Below, one piece after another: positions 20,629 through 32,882 of a stretch of 64,000 bases of DNA. The stretch covers positions 84,101 through 148,100 of the forward strand of contig SWBL01000102.1 in assembly GCA_024195585.1 (NCBI GenBank), written 5' to 3'. Source of the DNA: Aureobasidium sp. EXF-3400. Lineage: Eukaryota; Ascomycota; Dothideomycetes; Dothideales; Saccotheciaceae. Made by a program: the position numbers and the translations under genes. The notes under the pieces were generated by a model. That model searched no databases. It saw nothing but the letters and a program-made list of their open reading frames with translations, and was not told the DNA's origin. How positions within the stretch are numbered: position 1 is the first letter of the stretch; every line of letters begins with the position of its first letter.

Positions 20629-21186
20629 TGAATGATCGTTTCATGTTACAGTATATATTCAGCATGGTCATCCCCGTGTAAGATCACAAAATTGCACAGT
20701 GTTTCTACGAATCTACCAAGTCTCACCGTGTTGAGGTGTAATAGTGCAATGGGCGTGACGCCACGTTCAAAAAGAGACGACTTGGGAAACGAATTTAGCA
20801 GATTTCACCTCAACTCCCAGCAATTTTTGGTCAAACAAATATCGGTCATTGGAAAAAAGGTCTTTAGAATGTATCTATCTCCTCATTAAGTACATATCTT
20901 TCACCAGTCGGGTGTGATGCGTGATTTATATCGCAAAGCACTTGCTACCGGTACGACCCTGATCACAAAGACGGAGCACTACAAAATCCAAAAACGACAA
21001 AATGATACGAATGCTGCCTGATACTACATCCGTTATGATTTGGATGGAATCAAAGATAAAAAAAAGTACAAAGAAACGATATCTAAGTTTCATTGACAAT
21101 CTGTCCTGTAATCTCGAACCAAACAGAAGCCTTCTCCAACACCACTCAGACAAAGACGACCATGATAACGACATCGAATCTACCAC
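20629..21186. other. Intergenic region between convergent genes
   Basis: AT-rich 3' flanks of the DHA1 transporter (plus) and the glutaminase (minus). A short ATTGCAC/GTGCAAT inverted pair occurs near 20693-20755; it does not match the MITE family beyond a few bases. Confidence 0.45.
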
Positions 21187-23705
21187 CTACTCGTCATCCA
21201 AGAAGCTCAAACCCTGCATAGCTGTTCCATCACAAGCTCTCTCCAACGCCAAGAAGGCAAAGTGACTACCAATAACCGGTCTAGCGAAGAAGTTGGGTCC
21301 AGGGAAACCGCCTTCACCTTCTGTGTCATACAGATCGGTGAAAGGTCTATCAGTAACAGTCTCGTTCAGCCACTTGGATACACGGTCTAGGATCTCGGTT
21401 CTAGTCTTGCGGGAAGCGACGGCCGCGGCTTGGAACTCCCAGTCGGATTTGGTGTAGAGGTGGCGAGAGTCCAAGGGAAGTCCATACTTTTGCATCACTG
21501 TAGCATACCAGTCGGACTGGATCTTGTAGATATGATTGGGGATGAAGTCATGGGTTGGTGGTTCGAGGATGGGCTCCTGTTTGCCGCCGGACACTTGAGC
21601 ATAATCGTCAACAGACCCAGCACTGCTGCTGTTGGTGGTTGAAGGATGGAAGCAAAGTAGTGCATCGGCGTACAGCGAGTATAGAGTTGTCCAACTTCCG
21701 TACCAGTCATAGGCCAGCTTGGCATGAGTACCGTCACGAGAGATGGCGAGCTCTTCCCAGCGCTTAACGTACGTATCCGAGATGTTGCGGAAGTGCTTTG
21801 CATCGTCTTTCTTGTCCATGACGGTGGCCAACTCGCCCATCGCCCGGATACCAACAATACCTTTTAGAGCAAGGTTGGTATGGAGGGCGAGCCATCCAGC
21901 AAAGTCATCGGTTGATAGTTGATTCTCAGGCTCCAGACTGTACTCGACCAGATAGGAAGTCCATTGCTTCCACAAGCCATACGACTTGCCGAGCCACTTG
22001 CGAGCCTGCTTCAGTCCTTGGGCCGAACCACCCCAGCGGTCATCGAGACCAACCATCTCGTCTCGCTTCTCCAGAGTGCCCAGTGCAAATGGACTAGCCT
22101 CGTTTGGTCGAGGAATATGATCACTACCGAGGGCAGACCAAACGGACTGAGCCTCTTCTCCAGAACCATAGGACAGCGAGTTGACGAGAGCAAGACCCAT
22201 AATGAGCATGTCACCGCACTCTTCAACAGGCATGTATTCATCTCTACCATCAGCGTGTCCTGTCAGATTGGGGAAGTGTGTACCTAGATCATGCATGCTG
22301 TAGTCGTTAGGATACTGGCCGGAAAGCATGTGCTCAAGCAGAGGTTCAAGAAGGTAGGCGAGCCATCGAGGCTGAGTGTAGAGGAAGAAAGGGAATGCCG
22401 GGAAGATGACATCAACGGTCTGGCTGTTTCCATTGGAGGAAATCTCTTTGAGGAAGAGCAGAGGGTTCTCCTGGGTGCCTGAGAAACTAGTGGCTCCCAT
22501 GGTTTGACGAGCTGAGAGAGCGACGATGTCGACATACGAGTCGGAGCCGGACTGGTATGCGTCGATAGCGAGCTGGTCAGAGTAGTTCTGTGCAAGCTTC
22601 TGGGCATTCTTGAAGTCCGTGTAGTGGAACGACGTCAGGTTGTCGTCGGTAGGGAACCACGTCTTCCATAGAGGGCGCATCAGAGTCAAGCCTCGTGCGG
22701 AGGCATACTGAGTGACAGGATCTTGAATGTGGGCGATGGTGAAGAGAACGCTGTCCGAAGACGTCTTCTTGTGGCTCTTCGTATTGGAAGTAAGGTTGAA
22801 GGACTTGGAGAAGGCGAAAACGGGCTCGTCTTGCATGATGCTTCGGAAGCGGTTGTCGTTCTCGTTCTGCAGCGTTCCCGTACGAGAGAAGCGGTTTCTC
22901 AAGACTCCCGACGTTCCACTCTCGTGACGCACATCCTGTTCAAGTGGTTAGTCTCCGGTTGACACGCTCGCAGTGTAGCCAATAATCACCGAGGGGCCAG
23001 TAAATCTTAGGCTTCCCCACTCAGCACGATCGCTCCATTCGGTGAACAGAAGCTCATCCTTTCTCTTGACGACCCAACTCTTGAGCTTCTCCGTTTCGGC
23101 ATTCTCGAGTTCCCATACTATCTCACTACCTCTGTCTCCGCTGACCCACTGACCGTTGAGGTCAATGTATACGTCGACATTGAAGTTTCCTGTGGCGTGG
23201 ATACTGAGGTACGAAGCGGGGATGGATTGGCGAAGAGTGGACGAAGGTGTAACTGGAGACAGAAAAGAAAGGACGATCTCGACGTAGTCGGAACTCGAGT
23301 TCTGCGAAGGAATCTGGTATGTAAGGTTGGTTACCGAGGCATCATATTGCGCGCCTTTGTAGACAGGGTAAGAGATGTTGTAGCTATGATAGCGATCAGC
23401 AACATTCTCAAAGGAGTGGTTGCAGAGACGGACGTATGGTCGTTCCCATCTAGGGAGTCCTGAGGGCGACCGAGCAGAGGGTAGGCGTGCTTGGTCTCAG
23501 GTACGCTGGCCAGGATAGAGAAGCCAATTTCTTCACCAGTATAGAACATGGGCCATTTTGTCCATGGCTTGTCTCTTGCGTTGCCGAGCCAGGTGGAGAG
23601 GTAAGGATTTCTAACAATCAAAGGCAAGACTGGTGGGTTCAAGGTGGAAGCAGCAACCGACGAGACCAGCGCGGTCACAGCAGCCACAACGACCGGTAGC
23701 TTCAT
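21187..23705 (-). CDS. Secreted glutaminase A-like protein (DUF5127/DUF4965/DUF1793)
   Basis: 804 aa in three exons: 23705-23434, 23383-22990 and 22935-21187. A signal peptide covers about residues 1-20 (MKLPVVVAAVTALV and a small-residue cleavage region), so the protein is extracellular or wall-bound. Domain content follows fungal GtaA: N-terminal PYLSTWLGNA and YPLLGRPQDSL, central EISSNGNSQTVDVIFPA and HDLGTHFPN, and C-terminal TDDFAGWLALHTNLALKG and DSRHLYTKSDWE. It hydrolyses glutamine to glutamate in characterised relatives. The first intron (50 nt, donor GTCCGT, acceptor CATAG with GCTGAT branch-like sequence) is inferred from a frame change after the LGRPQDSL block; a sequencing or natural frameshift is the alternative. 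Confidence 0.86.
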
Positions 23706-24415
23706 CTTCTAGATTTTATCCAAGACAGGGGGCCGACAAATGACAGAGGTACAGTCCAGCTGATCTATAGGAATATGAGGAACGGAAGAGGGGGGTGACG
23801 GAAGGAGAATGTTCAGGACCTCAATAGCGCACTCATAGACAAGATGGATGTGTAAGAAAAGGGGAAGGAAGGCCCTGCTGACCCTTCGAAAGTCTTAGCC
23901 GACATGGACACGCGAATGGCTGCGTCAGGTGTGAGAAGCACATGTTCGAGATCTGCATCAGTGGCTTGTGTGCCTTGCAGCTTCCCCACGCTCCATAGCG
24001 GGGTACATTTTCCAGACGACTCCGTCCCGACGATGTGATAGGGTTGCTTGCAGTGCTTACACGCATTAGCATTTAAACAACAGAGATATATGTACTACTG
24101 TCTGCACATCATGAGCGTGACCGTGTGCCACCCAATCTCAACTGGTTGTGCTGGTAGAATACCTTTGTCTGTGTATTCAGTTCATACTTTAGCCGAGGAC
24201 TTCCCACGCTGACATGTGAAGTTCATTGTGAACCCCGATTTTTTACTTTTTCTTGGCTTCAAACGCGTCATCAACTCCAAGACAACCTTCGACAACTCTC
24301 AAGACTCATCCACCTTCAGCTGTCCGCCAATCCTTCTCTTTGCAGCACTTCATCATCTACCGGTGTGTTGTTGAAGGTCAAGACAGTCTTGTCTAACTGG
24401 ATGCTCAGAGGTGGC
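23706..24415. other. Glutaminase promoter region
   Basis: About 700 bp upstream of the glutaminase gene and downstream of the next minus-strand gene. It contains AT-rich tracts near 24060-24100 and 24235-24255. No additional gene was recognised. Confidence 0.45.
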
Positions 24416-25582
24416 TCACGACAGGGATGCCGAGCTGGTCTTGTGCGACAAGGATGGATGGACAGGGGATGTTGATCTGGTAGCTCTTCTCTTAGAAATG
24501 CTTCCAAACCATTCCTTGATCTTTGCTCCACTGCGCTTTCTGAGACTTGATGGTGGTGTGTCTGTGATGCGCTGCTCTTTCTCTAGAGGTGTAGGCGTCT
24601 GCACAGAGTGCTTCCGAATTGTCGTCTGGACACTGCTTATGCGCTCTTGTTCTCTCAGCTCCGAGCTATCTGGCGGCGGTTTCTGGGCGGAAAGACGCTC
24701 TGTCTCTGGTGGAAGCTCGACGGTCGTGGGTGGTTCTGGGTCTAGAATGGATACGTCCAGCTCCGAGGGGACGAAAATGTCTGGGTCCAGCTTTGTTGGC
24801 GACGAGGGCTCGGTACGTGAAGAGGTGGGGACGAGACAGATGGCTGGCAGGTAGGACAGTCTGCGAAGCTGCGACGCGTCTGGAAGATGCTCTGAGAGGT
24901 CAGAGGCTTGCTCGGTTGTGCTGACGCAGGAAGTGCTGCTGTTGCTTCGGTCAAGACCCTGGTCGGGCCCATGAGCGTGGACATGAGGTCCTCCACGTAC
25001 GTGATAGCGGAAGGTGGCGTAAGGTTGGTCAAGTGGATCCATGAGAGCGTACTGATAGAAGTTCTGAGGGTGATGCTCTTTGAGACGACCCCAGTTTACC
25101 AGGTCGAACCCGTTCTCGCCCGCGGACGGCATCTCGTCGAACTGTCTGCATCTTCTGCGTCTGCCCCTGGCGCGGTATGCGAGGATGTCAAAGTCCTGGT
25201 CGTCACCTGTAGGGCGGAAGAAGAAAGCGCGCTTGTCGACAGTGCGCCAGCCTCCATGGTCTTCTCCTCGAAAAAAGGCCCACATGGTCTTGCCTTTCCA
25301 CTCTTCTGCCTCTCCGACACCCCAGCTGACAAGACACTCATCGTCGACCATGAGCTTGAAGAACATGTACTTTGTAGGCGCGTGGGCGGGTGCGAGCATG
25401 GCTGGGTTTATTGTGTATGATATCCAAAACTGGGAGCCCAGGTATAAAGGAACGTAAACATCGACTAGCCGCTGGTCATGGGACGCGTCGCTTGTGCTGC
25501 TGGCTGCTATGGCTGCCTCTGGGATCGTGTCGGCGTCGAACTGCGACTCCAGCATCAGGACGATGCCCTCGGCTGCTGGCAT
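24416..25582 (-). CDS. Hypothetical protein with acidic/Ser-Pro-rich tail
   Basis: 388 aa from ATG 25582 (an in-frame upstream ATG would extend it by 64 low-complexity residues). I do not recognise a named family. The first ~230 residues look globular (VYVPLYLGSQFWISYTI, then KYMFFKLMVDDECLVSWGV and WRTVDKRAFFFRP). From about residue 235 the chain is Ser/Thr/Pro/Glu-rich and ends with a basic stretch (KIKEWFGSISKRRATR) that could be a nuclear or membrane-association signal. The composition suggests an intracellular regulatory or scaffold protein, which is speculative. It is divergent from the gene at 26113 over about 530 bp. Confidence 0.65.
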   Translation of the reverse strand: MPAAEGIVLMLESQFDADTIPEAAIAASSTSDASHDQRLVDVYVPLYLGSQFWISYTINPAMLAPAHAPTKYMFFKLMVDDECLVSWGVGEAEEWKGKTMWAFFRGEDHGGWRTVDKRAFFFRPTGDDQDFDILAYRARGRRRRCRQFDEMPSAGENGFDLVNWGRLKEHHPQNFYQYALMDPLDQPYATFRYHVRGGPHVHAHGPDQGLDRSNSSTSCVSTTEQASDLSEHLPDASQLRRLSYLPAICLVPTSSRTEPSSPTKLDPDIFVPSELDVSILDPEPPTTVELPPETERLSAQKPPPDSSELREQERISSVQTTIRKHSVQTPTPLEKEQRITDTPPSSLRKRSGAKIKEWFGSISKRRATRSTSPVHPSLSHKTSSASLS

Positions 25583-25957
25583 CTTGGTTGGCCTTTCGTG
25601 CGATGAGACAAAGCCACAGGTTTGTGTGGAAATGAAAGACTTTTTTGCTTTGTTGTCGCGGTTTGCACCCTGTTGTTTGCCTTGTCTGCTTTGTCCGATT
25701 CGGAATTGCTTTGTTGCAACGCTTGCTTTGTCGCCGAACCACATGCTAATTTCATCGGATCGTTCAAAACCCAAGCCGAACCACTGTCACGCTTGCCATC
25801 ACTATCTACTCGATACTCGACACTCCTGCATCCATTCGTACCTTACTATAGCTATAAGCTACATCTTCCAGGGACCAAACGCTACCTCCCACGCGCTATA
25901 CGAAACCCCGTGAAGTCACGGGATTTTGGTGACTCTTTCTTTCTCGGCAACCACCCA

Positions 25958-25963
25958 TATAAA
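25958..25963 (+). promoter_or_regulatory. TATA box upstream of the hypothetical gene at 26113
   Basis: TATAAA within CATATAAATTGC, about 150 bp before the ATG at 26113. A pyrimidine/AC-rich leader follows, consistent with a moderately long 5'UTR. Confidence 0.4.
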
Positions 25964-26112
25964 TTGCAGGAAAGTATTGCAAATATGCGTTTTTTGTTCC
26001 CAGAGTTTTTTTTATATTCCACAACACATCACCCCAAACCTACAGATAATTGTATTACCAACATCTTCTGCAACATCTGACTCCTCTTATTTAACAACAC
26101 AAATCATCCACA

Positions 26113-26787
26113 ATGGTTAAAATCAAGAACAAGGCCGTCGAGAAACTCTGGAGAGACGTCAGAAAAATACAGAAAGCCTCCGGTCGTGGTGGTTGGGACA
26201 CTCCCTTCCCTCGCGATGTGCTGCAACAACAGCGCAAATCCGCCGAGTCGAGAGTGAAAGTGATTAAGAAGAGCACCCAACCTTCTACGTGCTTCATGAA
26301 ATCACAGGATCTGCTCGACGATGCCGAAAAGAAACACCAAGAAAAGTCTGTCTTACCGGGCAGCAAAATCTCAACCTCAGGTACCGTACAAAAACCGGTT
26401 GCCGTGGTCAAGCCTGCGAGCAACCCTCGCAAAGACTCCGTCTCACCGCTCCCTACTGCTCCAAAGCCAAAAAGAGCACTGGTAAGGGCAGACAGCGGAA
26501 TCTCCTTGAAAAGCTCGAGCTCTGTGACAAGTGTCAGAGGTGTGCATCTACACCTCGCTACCATCTCACCCGGACAGATAGGCAGCTGGACTGCATCGTG
26601 GATGCAATTCTGTCGTCTCTCCGCAGACCACATTGATGCATATTACTCTACCATCGAAACTACCACTGTTGCTGCTGGCCTCAGGAACTACGCCGACTGT
26701 GAAAACAAGCTCATGGCAAACCTCCTCAAGGGCAAGCTCGCCGGCGAACAAGTTCTCGGCAGAAACCTGATCTGCGAAATCATCTAA
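26113..26787 (+). CDS. Hypothetical small basic protein
   Basis: 224 aa, single exon, family not recognised. The N-terminal third is lysine/arginine-rich (MVKIKNKAVEKLWRDVRKI) and probably helical. The middle is low-complexity (Ser, Pro, Lys). The last ~80 residues look folded (GSWTASWMQFCRLSADHIDAY and LMANLLKGKLAGEQVLGRN). The ATG is preceded by CCACA and AACAAC, a good fungal start context. Expression is likely, but function is unknown. Confidence 0.6.
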   Translation: MVKIKNKAVEKLWRDVRKIQKASGRGGWDTPFPRDVLQQQRKSAESRVKVIKKSTQPSTCFMKSQDLLDDAEKKHQEKSVLPGSKISTSGTVQKPVAVVKPASNPRKDSVSPLPTAPKPKRALVRADSGISLKSSSSVTSVRGVHLHLATISPGQIGSWTASWMQFCRLSADHIDAYYSTIETTTVAAGLRNYADCENKLMANLLKGKLAGEQVLGRNLICEII

Positions 26788-29205
26788 CAACAAGACACAA
26801 AGCATACTGTACTATACTGTACATCACGGATGGAGATTTGAAAACATTTTCAGCGGAGGAGTTATGGAGATTGAATTTGAACATTTGGAATTGGAGTTGG
26901 AAGTTGTCACTTAGATTGACTGCAGATACCTACATTGTGTGTTGTATTTCTTGATTTTCTTTATATTGATCGGAAGGACTTGATCTTGATTTTTCTCTAC
27001 ATGCCTGCTTTCTTCCAAAATTCAGTGTGCGTGATCGAATAGACTGGTTGACGCATACGACTGTTGTTGCCTGGTAGTTTGGTGAGTTTGAGGGCATTTG
27101 CACTCTCGCCTCTTCCATGTGATTCGATTCAGTACAATTCGATACTCTGGGTTCTCGAGCTGTAAACTTGCTCATAATCTATGAGGTTCGACCAAACATG
27201 ACTGTCTCATGCGGCAGAACGACGACATAATTACCGTGCTGGAAGAAATACTCTTTCACCCAATTCTTTCAAAGACACAACAGTGACTATCTGTAATACC
27301 ATCATCACATACTGTGGGACAGAGATGTTCACATTCATGCCGTCGCTGGATTAACCAGTTCTTGTGCTGTACAGAGCGACCGACTGACATCCGAGGCCAA
27401 CTCGTGATCTTCCGAGACCGGTAGGCGACGACGTCGACTGCTTCTCGACCAGTAGTGCACAGTGAGACTATGCCGTAGAGACAAGAGTATCATAAACAGT
27501 TATAATGTATCAGTGAATTTCTGCATAATGGCATGAAGTCGATATGTACCAAAACCACAAAGCCGCTTTGAGCCGAGCTGTATAACATGCATCATCTTTT
27601 CACGTCAACATGCAAGGAAAGTCGACCTCAATGCAGTATATGCTCATGCCATCCACATATCAAACACCGCCAAACCCCAGACGTGTACCGGTATCGCGTT
27701 TCGTACCCTTAGCCGAGATAGCCATCCCGTCCACCCCGGTCACGCATCAAACCCTCGACACGACCAACCCCATGGAGTGACTCGTTATCTCGCCCCCATC
27801 CGTTTCACTGCATGCGGAGCGGCTGCACCAGGCACGCGGTAACCCGGCACGTTTTCCATCCGCTTGAATAATGTTACTCAGATTGATGATGAATATTTCT
27901 GCTAATGCCGACGCTATGCGCGGGCCTCCCTGAGCGTCACCACCGACACCTTTTCCTCTGCGTCGGATGTATTGCGTATTCTTTTGCTTAAACCGAGAGC
28001 GCGGTTGGCCGGACACTGGGGCAGATAGGAAGAGAGGCCTTGTTTTCGTCCGAGAGATGCAAAATTTGACTAACGCTAGTGACAGACGCGTTGGAACCAA
28101 GCGAAGGATGAGATCTGATATCCGTCAGATAGGGAGGACCGGGCTCCCTGCATAGTCTGCAGGCGGGTCATGAGCCATGAGGGGCTCTTGATAGGTGTAG
28201 TCTCGGTGTGAGGTCATGTTTGTGCTCCTTTGCATCAAGGAGATATTGTGGCTTGCTTTCAGATTATGTTCAACAACTCTTTCTCAGCAGGTGACTAGAG
28301 CGGGATGAACATAGCGCATGTTGAGGACGGCTGCCAGGAACATGTACGAGATGTCGGAGAAACTCAAGGAGAGGTATTCGTAAGGCTCGTTCAGCAGGGT
28401 CTCGAGACAAGAATGGATCTCCCTGAATAAGTCAATCTATGATACGTCGGGTTCTCGAGAAGAATCCAGATGATTACAACTGCTGCCTGAGAGAGGCTGC
28501 AATACTGCATTGAAGTTGTGAAGCGAGGTTTTCTCCGAGCGATCCAAGCAAGTCAAGCTTGTCCTGCTTGAAAACTATGACCAACGTAGGAAGCACCTAC
28601 CTGCTCTTGACCATATCCGTTTAGGCAGTCGCACATCTGACATCCTCAGGCCAACCGTCTTCAAAAGATTTATGCAATTCCTTTTGCGGCATTCTTCGCG
28701 ATATACGGCGTCACGTCCGAACGAGTCCCAGAGTAGTCACAACTACGACCAGCTCGTATGTCGTGACTCGTAGCGTCAGGCTGATCATCATCTGACGGAA
28801 CGAGCGGTGGATTGTTGTTGAAAATAAAAGTCTTGGCTCAATGGATCAACGTTTCGTGACGTGTGATTTTTCTTGCAGACTTTGGAGCTTGCAGGGCCGG
28901 CGTGAAAGCCACTGACACCAAAAGAGGGGAAGTCTCTGTTCCTTCCAAGATTTTCTCGATGTTGATCAGCGGAAGCTTGTGTTGGGTTTCGAGATGTCTC
29001 GATGGCATGAGCAAACCTGTAGAAAATTTAGCAGCGTTCGAGCTAGGTTGCGTTTGGTACATGGACATGTTGAAAGGTTGAGGTGGAAGGGATTTCTTGA
29101 GATGGTCATAGTATTTTTCTCGCCATATCTATCAAAAGGTATAAAAAATCATCAACGCGGTAAAAAGCAAATTTTCATAGCATACAAGCATCCAGTGCTA
29201 GTCGC
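26788..29205. other. 2.4-kb gene-free interval
   Basis: Both strands were examined. Only short frames (at most about 117 codons) without family character are present, and no tRNA, 5S or repeated element was recognised. The base composition is not strikingly AT-rich, so RIP-degraded repeat sequence is not evident. It could contain a non-coding RNA or a small secreted-protein gene with several introns that I cannot resolve. Confidence 0.5.
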
Positions 29206-30663
29206 TTAGCGGTTGTCGGCGCAAGACCAGGCATGGCCGCTGGAGTCCTTGGCCAGCTCGGTACCTGAAGCGTAAAGACCAACAACGCAGATGATGACAC
29301 CCAAGAGCACCAACATGACGTTGCAGCAGAAGAGGAAGATCTTCTTGGGGCCGCTGAACCAACTGCCCTTCATGATGTAAAGCCACATGACACCGGGAAG
29401 TCCGTAACTGAACCACGAAGCGAAGAGAGCAGCGACGAAACCAAGCAAGTTGCTGAAGTTGGGGATCGACTCGGCCAAGATCCATGCGACGAACCAGATA
29501 CCAAAGATGATGGCGAACCAGGAAGAAGTGGCAACGACGCCACGGCTGTGAAGGTGCTTGGTGCCGGCGAAGAGGCGGATGTAGATGTACTTGGCAGTAA
29601 CGTGACCAAAGATGACACCGGCGATGATGATGGTGGGCAAGGCGATACCCCAGGCGATCTTGGAGACGAGAGGAGAAGCACTGCTCAAGGCAGGGCTGGT
29701 AACCATATCACCAGCGAAGTAGTAGATGACAACAGCAGCGACCAAGTAGAGGGTAGTGTCAACGGCCTGGAGGGTCATCAAGGCCTTGGGGTAGTCCTTG
29801 GGGTCACGGAGCTCGCTGATGAAGCTCAACCATGCAGCGTGTCCACCGTAGGCGAAAACAATGTTGGAGATACTGTTGAAGGCAGTAGGGAAGTTGGGGT
29901 GAGCGTAGTCGACGAGGTTGCGTCCCTCGAGAGGGCTGATGCCAAGAGCGATCATGGTGATCATGACAGCTGAAAGGATGGAGATGAAAGAGGCAATGGC
30001 CAAGAAGGACACGTTCTTCATCGTACGAGGAATGGTAAGAAGGAAGAAGAGAACCAGGCCGACGATACCAAAGACGATGCTGCAAGTTCCGTGGTTGGTA
30101 AGAGTGTTCATCGCGATGATGAAAGTCAACACGTGAGAAGCCATGCCTATGCTCGATTAGAATGATGAAATCGTCGCGTGATAAAGAGCCAACTTACAGA
30201 AGACACAGAAAGTAACGTAGGCGAAGCCGAACAGTTCACGTCCAAACTTGCCCATGAGGATCTGACCGACGTCACCGAAGGAAGCGACCTGAGGGTATCT
30301 CATGCGGAACTGCCACAGGGTGTAACCGGAGTATGTGGTGATAACTCCCATGAGAAGAATGGCGATGATACCACCAACCAGACCTACGGTCTTCAAGACA
30401 GCAGGCAAAGACAAGATACCAAGTGAGATGTTCTCGGCGATCATGATCATGGCACCTTGCCACCAGGTCATGGTCTTGTACTGGATCTCGGCACCATCTT
30501 CGTTACCAAAGACGTCCAGCACTTCGGTTTCCTTCATCGTAGTGTTAGATTCGACATCGTCGGCAATGGGGGTTGAGCCGATGGCTCCGAAGTCATCAAC
30601 CCTTTTCTCCTGGTCGTAGTGGGGTGGTTGACCCATAGGGGTGGGCATCTCGTTCTGATGCAT
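29206..30663 (-). CDS. Amino-acid permease, AAAP family (Mtr/N-type neutral amino acid transporter)
   Basis: 468 aa, two exons: 30663-30198 and 30146-29206 (52-nt intron, GTAAGT..ATAG). The hydrophilic N-terminus is about 85 residues. The first membrane region reads WWQGAMIMIAENISLGILSLP, a typical AAAP start, followed by LMGVITTYSGYTLW. Further segments include ISNIVFAYGGHAAWLSFISEL and PNFSNLLGFVAALFASWFSYG. Relatives such as Neurospora Mtr take up neutral and aromatic amino acids by proton symport at the plasma membrane. A TATATCC-like sequence lies upstream near 30730. Codon use is strongly biased (GTC, AAG, CTC rich), suggesting high expression. Confidence 0.9.
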
Positions 30664-32882
30664 GTTGAGGAAGATTCGTCGAGACCTGAAGAGGTTGTAT
30701 TGGTGTTCGCCTGATGTAGGGTTCGACCGGATATAAGAGGAGTGGCGTGACTGGTAGCTGGAATATCCCCACACAAGTGACAGCTGTAAGAATAGCCAGA
30801 GATGACCGTGGGAGAAGAGAGCACGAGGGCACACGGCGGAGGGGAAGGTAGTTAAATAGGTGTTGGGGTAGAAGATGACTAGGCCCGGCAGATCACCAAG
30901 CAAAGCGGTTGTGCCTACGTAAAAACTTGCTCCTGTCGTTTGGTTGTTGGTGGAGGAGAGTGGACGATGCACCAACGCTACGGCCTTATAACGGAGCCTT
31001 CCCCCACGGTTTTAGGTAAAAGAATCATACTCTTCGTTGAGCACGTATGCACGTATATGCGTTTAGGTTTCAAGCATCGCCTTGGACTGGTTGGATCGAC
31101 TCAGTTGTCGGTTTGTATCAAGTAATGAGAATCCTTTCGACTCTCGAGCAACGTGGTCCCCAGTTTTCTGGTATGGGGATGCATGTGGAGCCCCAGATGT
31201 GATCAATCTTGACCTCCTTCGAGAACTGCTTGGTCCTCAAACATCTGAATAGACATCTCTTGACCTCTGAACAACATAAGAAAAAAATTCTGCTGCAAGT
31301 GTCGTCAGAAGTAGCGCTTCGTAGGTGGATCAGGCTTGCGTCAATCGACGCCCCCAAGCCTCGCCAGGGTTTGTGCCTGAACGGCAACAAGAGCCTCCGA
31401 CTCACCTCCTATCGGATTGCTGCAATTCGAATGTGTAAAAGGTTAAGGCTCGGTTCGGGCTTCACACATCCGTCGTACGACTCGGTATCAGCTTCCTGTG
31501 CGGATCCTTGCCCAATAGCGATATCGGCAGGGCCCGCTGAACAAAGCAAAAACCCGGTCGCTTACCGGCGGTTTTACTCGGTATTATGCTTATTCAACGA
31601 CACATCGTGCAGTTTTGTACTCAGACACGCTTTTATGCCCACAAACACTTGGTCGCGTCGCTGAATATTTGGTTGCCATTGACGAGCCAAATACCGAGAT
31701 TGCTTCCATGAAAAAAGTAGCCGCGAAAATGGCCAATATCGAGCTGCTTGTCCAGGAGAATAAATACCGACGGCAAAATTTGCCCTGCAGGTCCTGCGGG
31801 CTCCGGGCTTCTGATACTGCCAGAGCGTTCCAGTCTCATCTCGACCACCTTCGCACGGTCAGACATGGCGGCGCGCGACGGCCTTTGAACGCGCCAGAAG
31901 CTCAAACACGGTTCCCGCTTTCTCACCAAATCTGGTGCCAAGGGCTTGTCGAGAAGAAAAGAGATCTGCCCTGCTCTTGTGGAGTATCTGTTGCCGACCA
32001 CTGGCAAATGACGTGGATTCTACAGGGGCTTGCTCCTACCAGCAAGGGTTTGTTGATCCGGCAGCGATCACAATACTGTATCATCGCTACCTGATACATG
32101 TGTCGTCTAACAGAGATAGCGAGCGATAAGTGCAACACTATGGTGCTGGCTAGGTATGAGTGTGACTGTTAGAATGATGTACGATAGATAGATGGTCGCA
32201 TGCGAAGGATTCTGTTCACTGTATCTCGAGATGCTGACACCCATCCCACTTGTAGTTACCAGAATACACAACACGCCAAAGAGATCAGCACCATCCCTTA
32301 GGAGACATTGTCTTGACAGCTCTCCTCTGTATACAGCACTGGCTAAAAGACATTCGTGTATTCCGACGACTCGCAATAACACTCGATGAAGTTGGGGGAG
32401 ACAGTGACCCTGACTTCGTCTCTCGATGGCTCTCTACAGACAGTCCTCCGTCAAGAGAATACTTGTGTCTGGACACTGACAATCGGACTCGATGTGTGCA
32501 TGAGAGATGGAATCTATGTGACAGATTCTAGACTGGGGCTATTTCGGTATAGTGCACCCTGATTCAGACTCGGTTTCATTGCCAATTGTATTGAGTGAGT
32601 TGCAGCTGTCAAATGATCACAGTTTTGGAGTAATTTTCATCTGTGCTCAAGACATGACAAACGAGCGAGTGCAATCGGGATAGAGTAGGTGTTGGTTCTG
32701 ATATACAAAAAGTCTACGGCGATACACCGAGTACTCTAACAAAGCGAAAATTCAAGCGTCCAGATCAAAAAACGCCGCTCCAATATGCGTCTATCATGGC
32801 TTGGGATCGCAGATGAAACGCCCCTGAAAATGCCACCGTTTCCACAAAGCTGCTCTCTATAAATACAGTTTTACAGGCTCGT
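30664..32882. other. 2.2-kb gene-poor interval
   Basis: The left part is the promoter of the amino-acid permease. The rest holds frames up to about 150 codons (31209-31664, 31615-32094) that look random on inspection. The stretch 31460-31560 is GC-rich with repeated CGG/GGC words. No RNA gene or transposon was recognised. Confidence 0.5.

Noticed and set aside
20693..20755. ATTGCAC..GTGCAAT inverted pair as another MITE copy
   Set aside because: Only 7 bp of inverted repeat, 63 bp long, and no match to the internal palindrome of the 111-bp family.
23331..23433. Frameshift pseudogene reading of the glutaminase
   Set aside because: A 50-nt intron with an AG acceptor and branch-like GCTGAT restores the frame at the conserved position, and the other exons are intact. 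Kept as an alternative in the findings.
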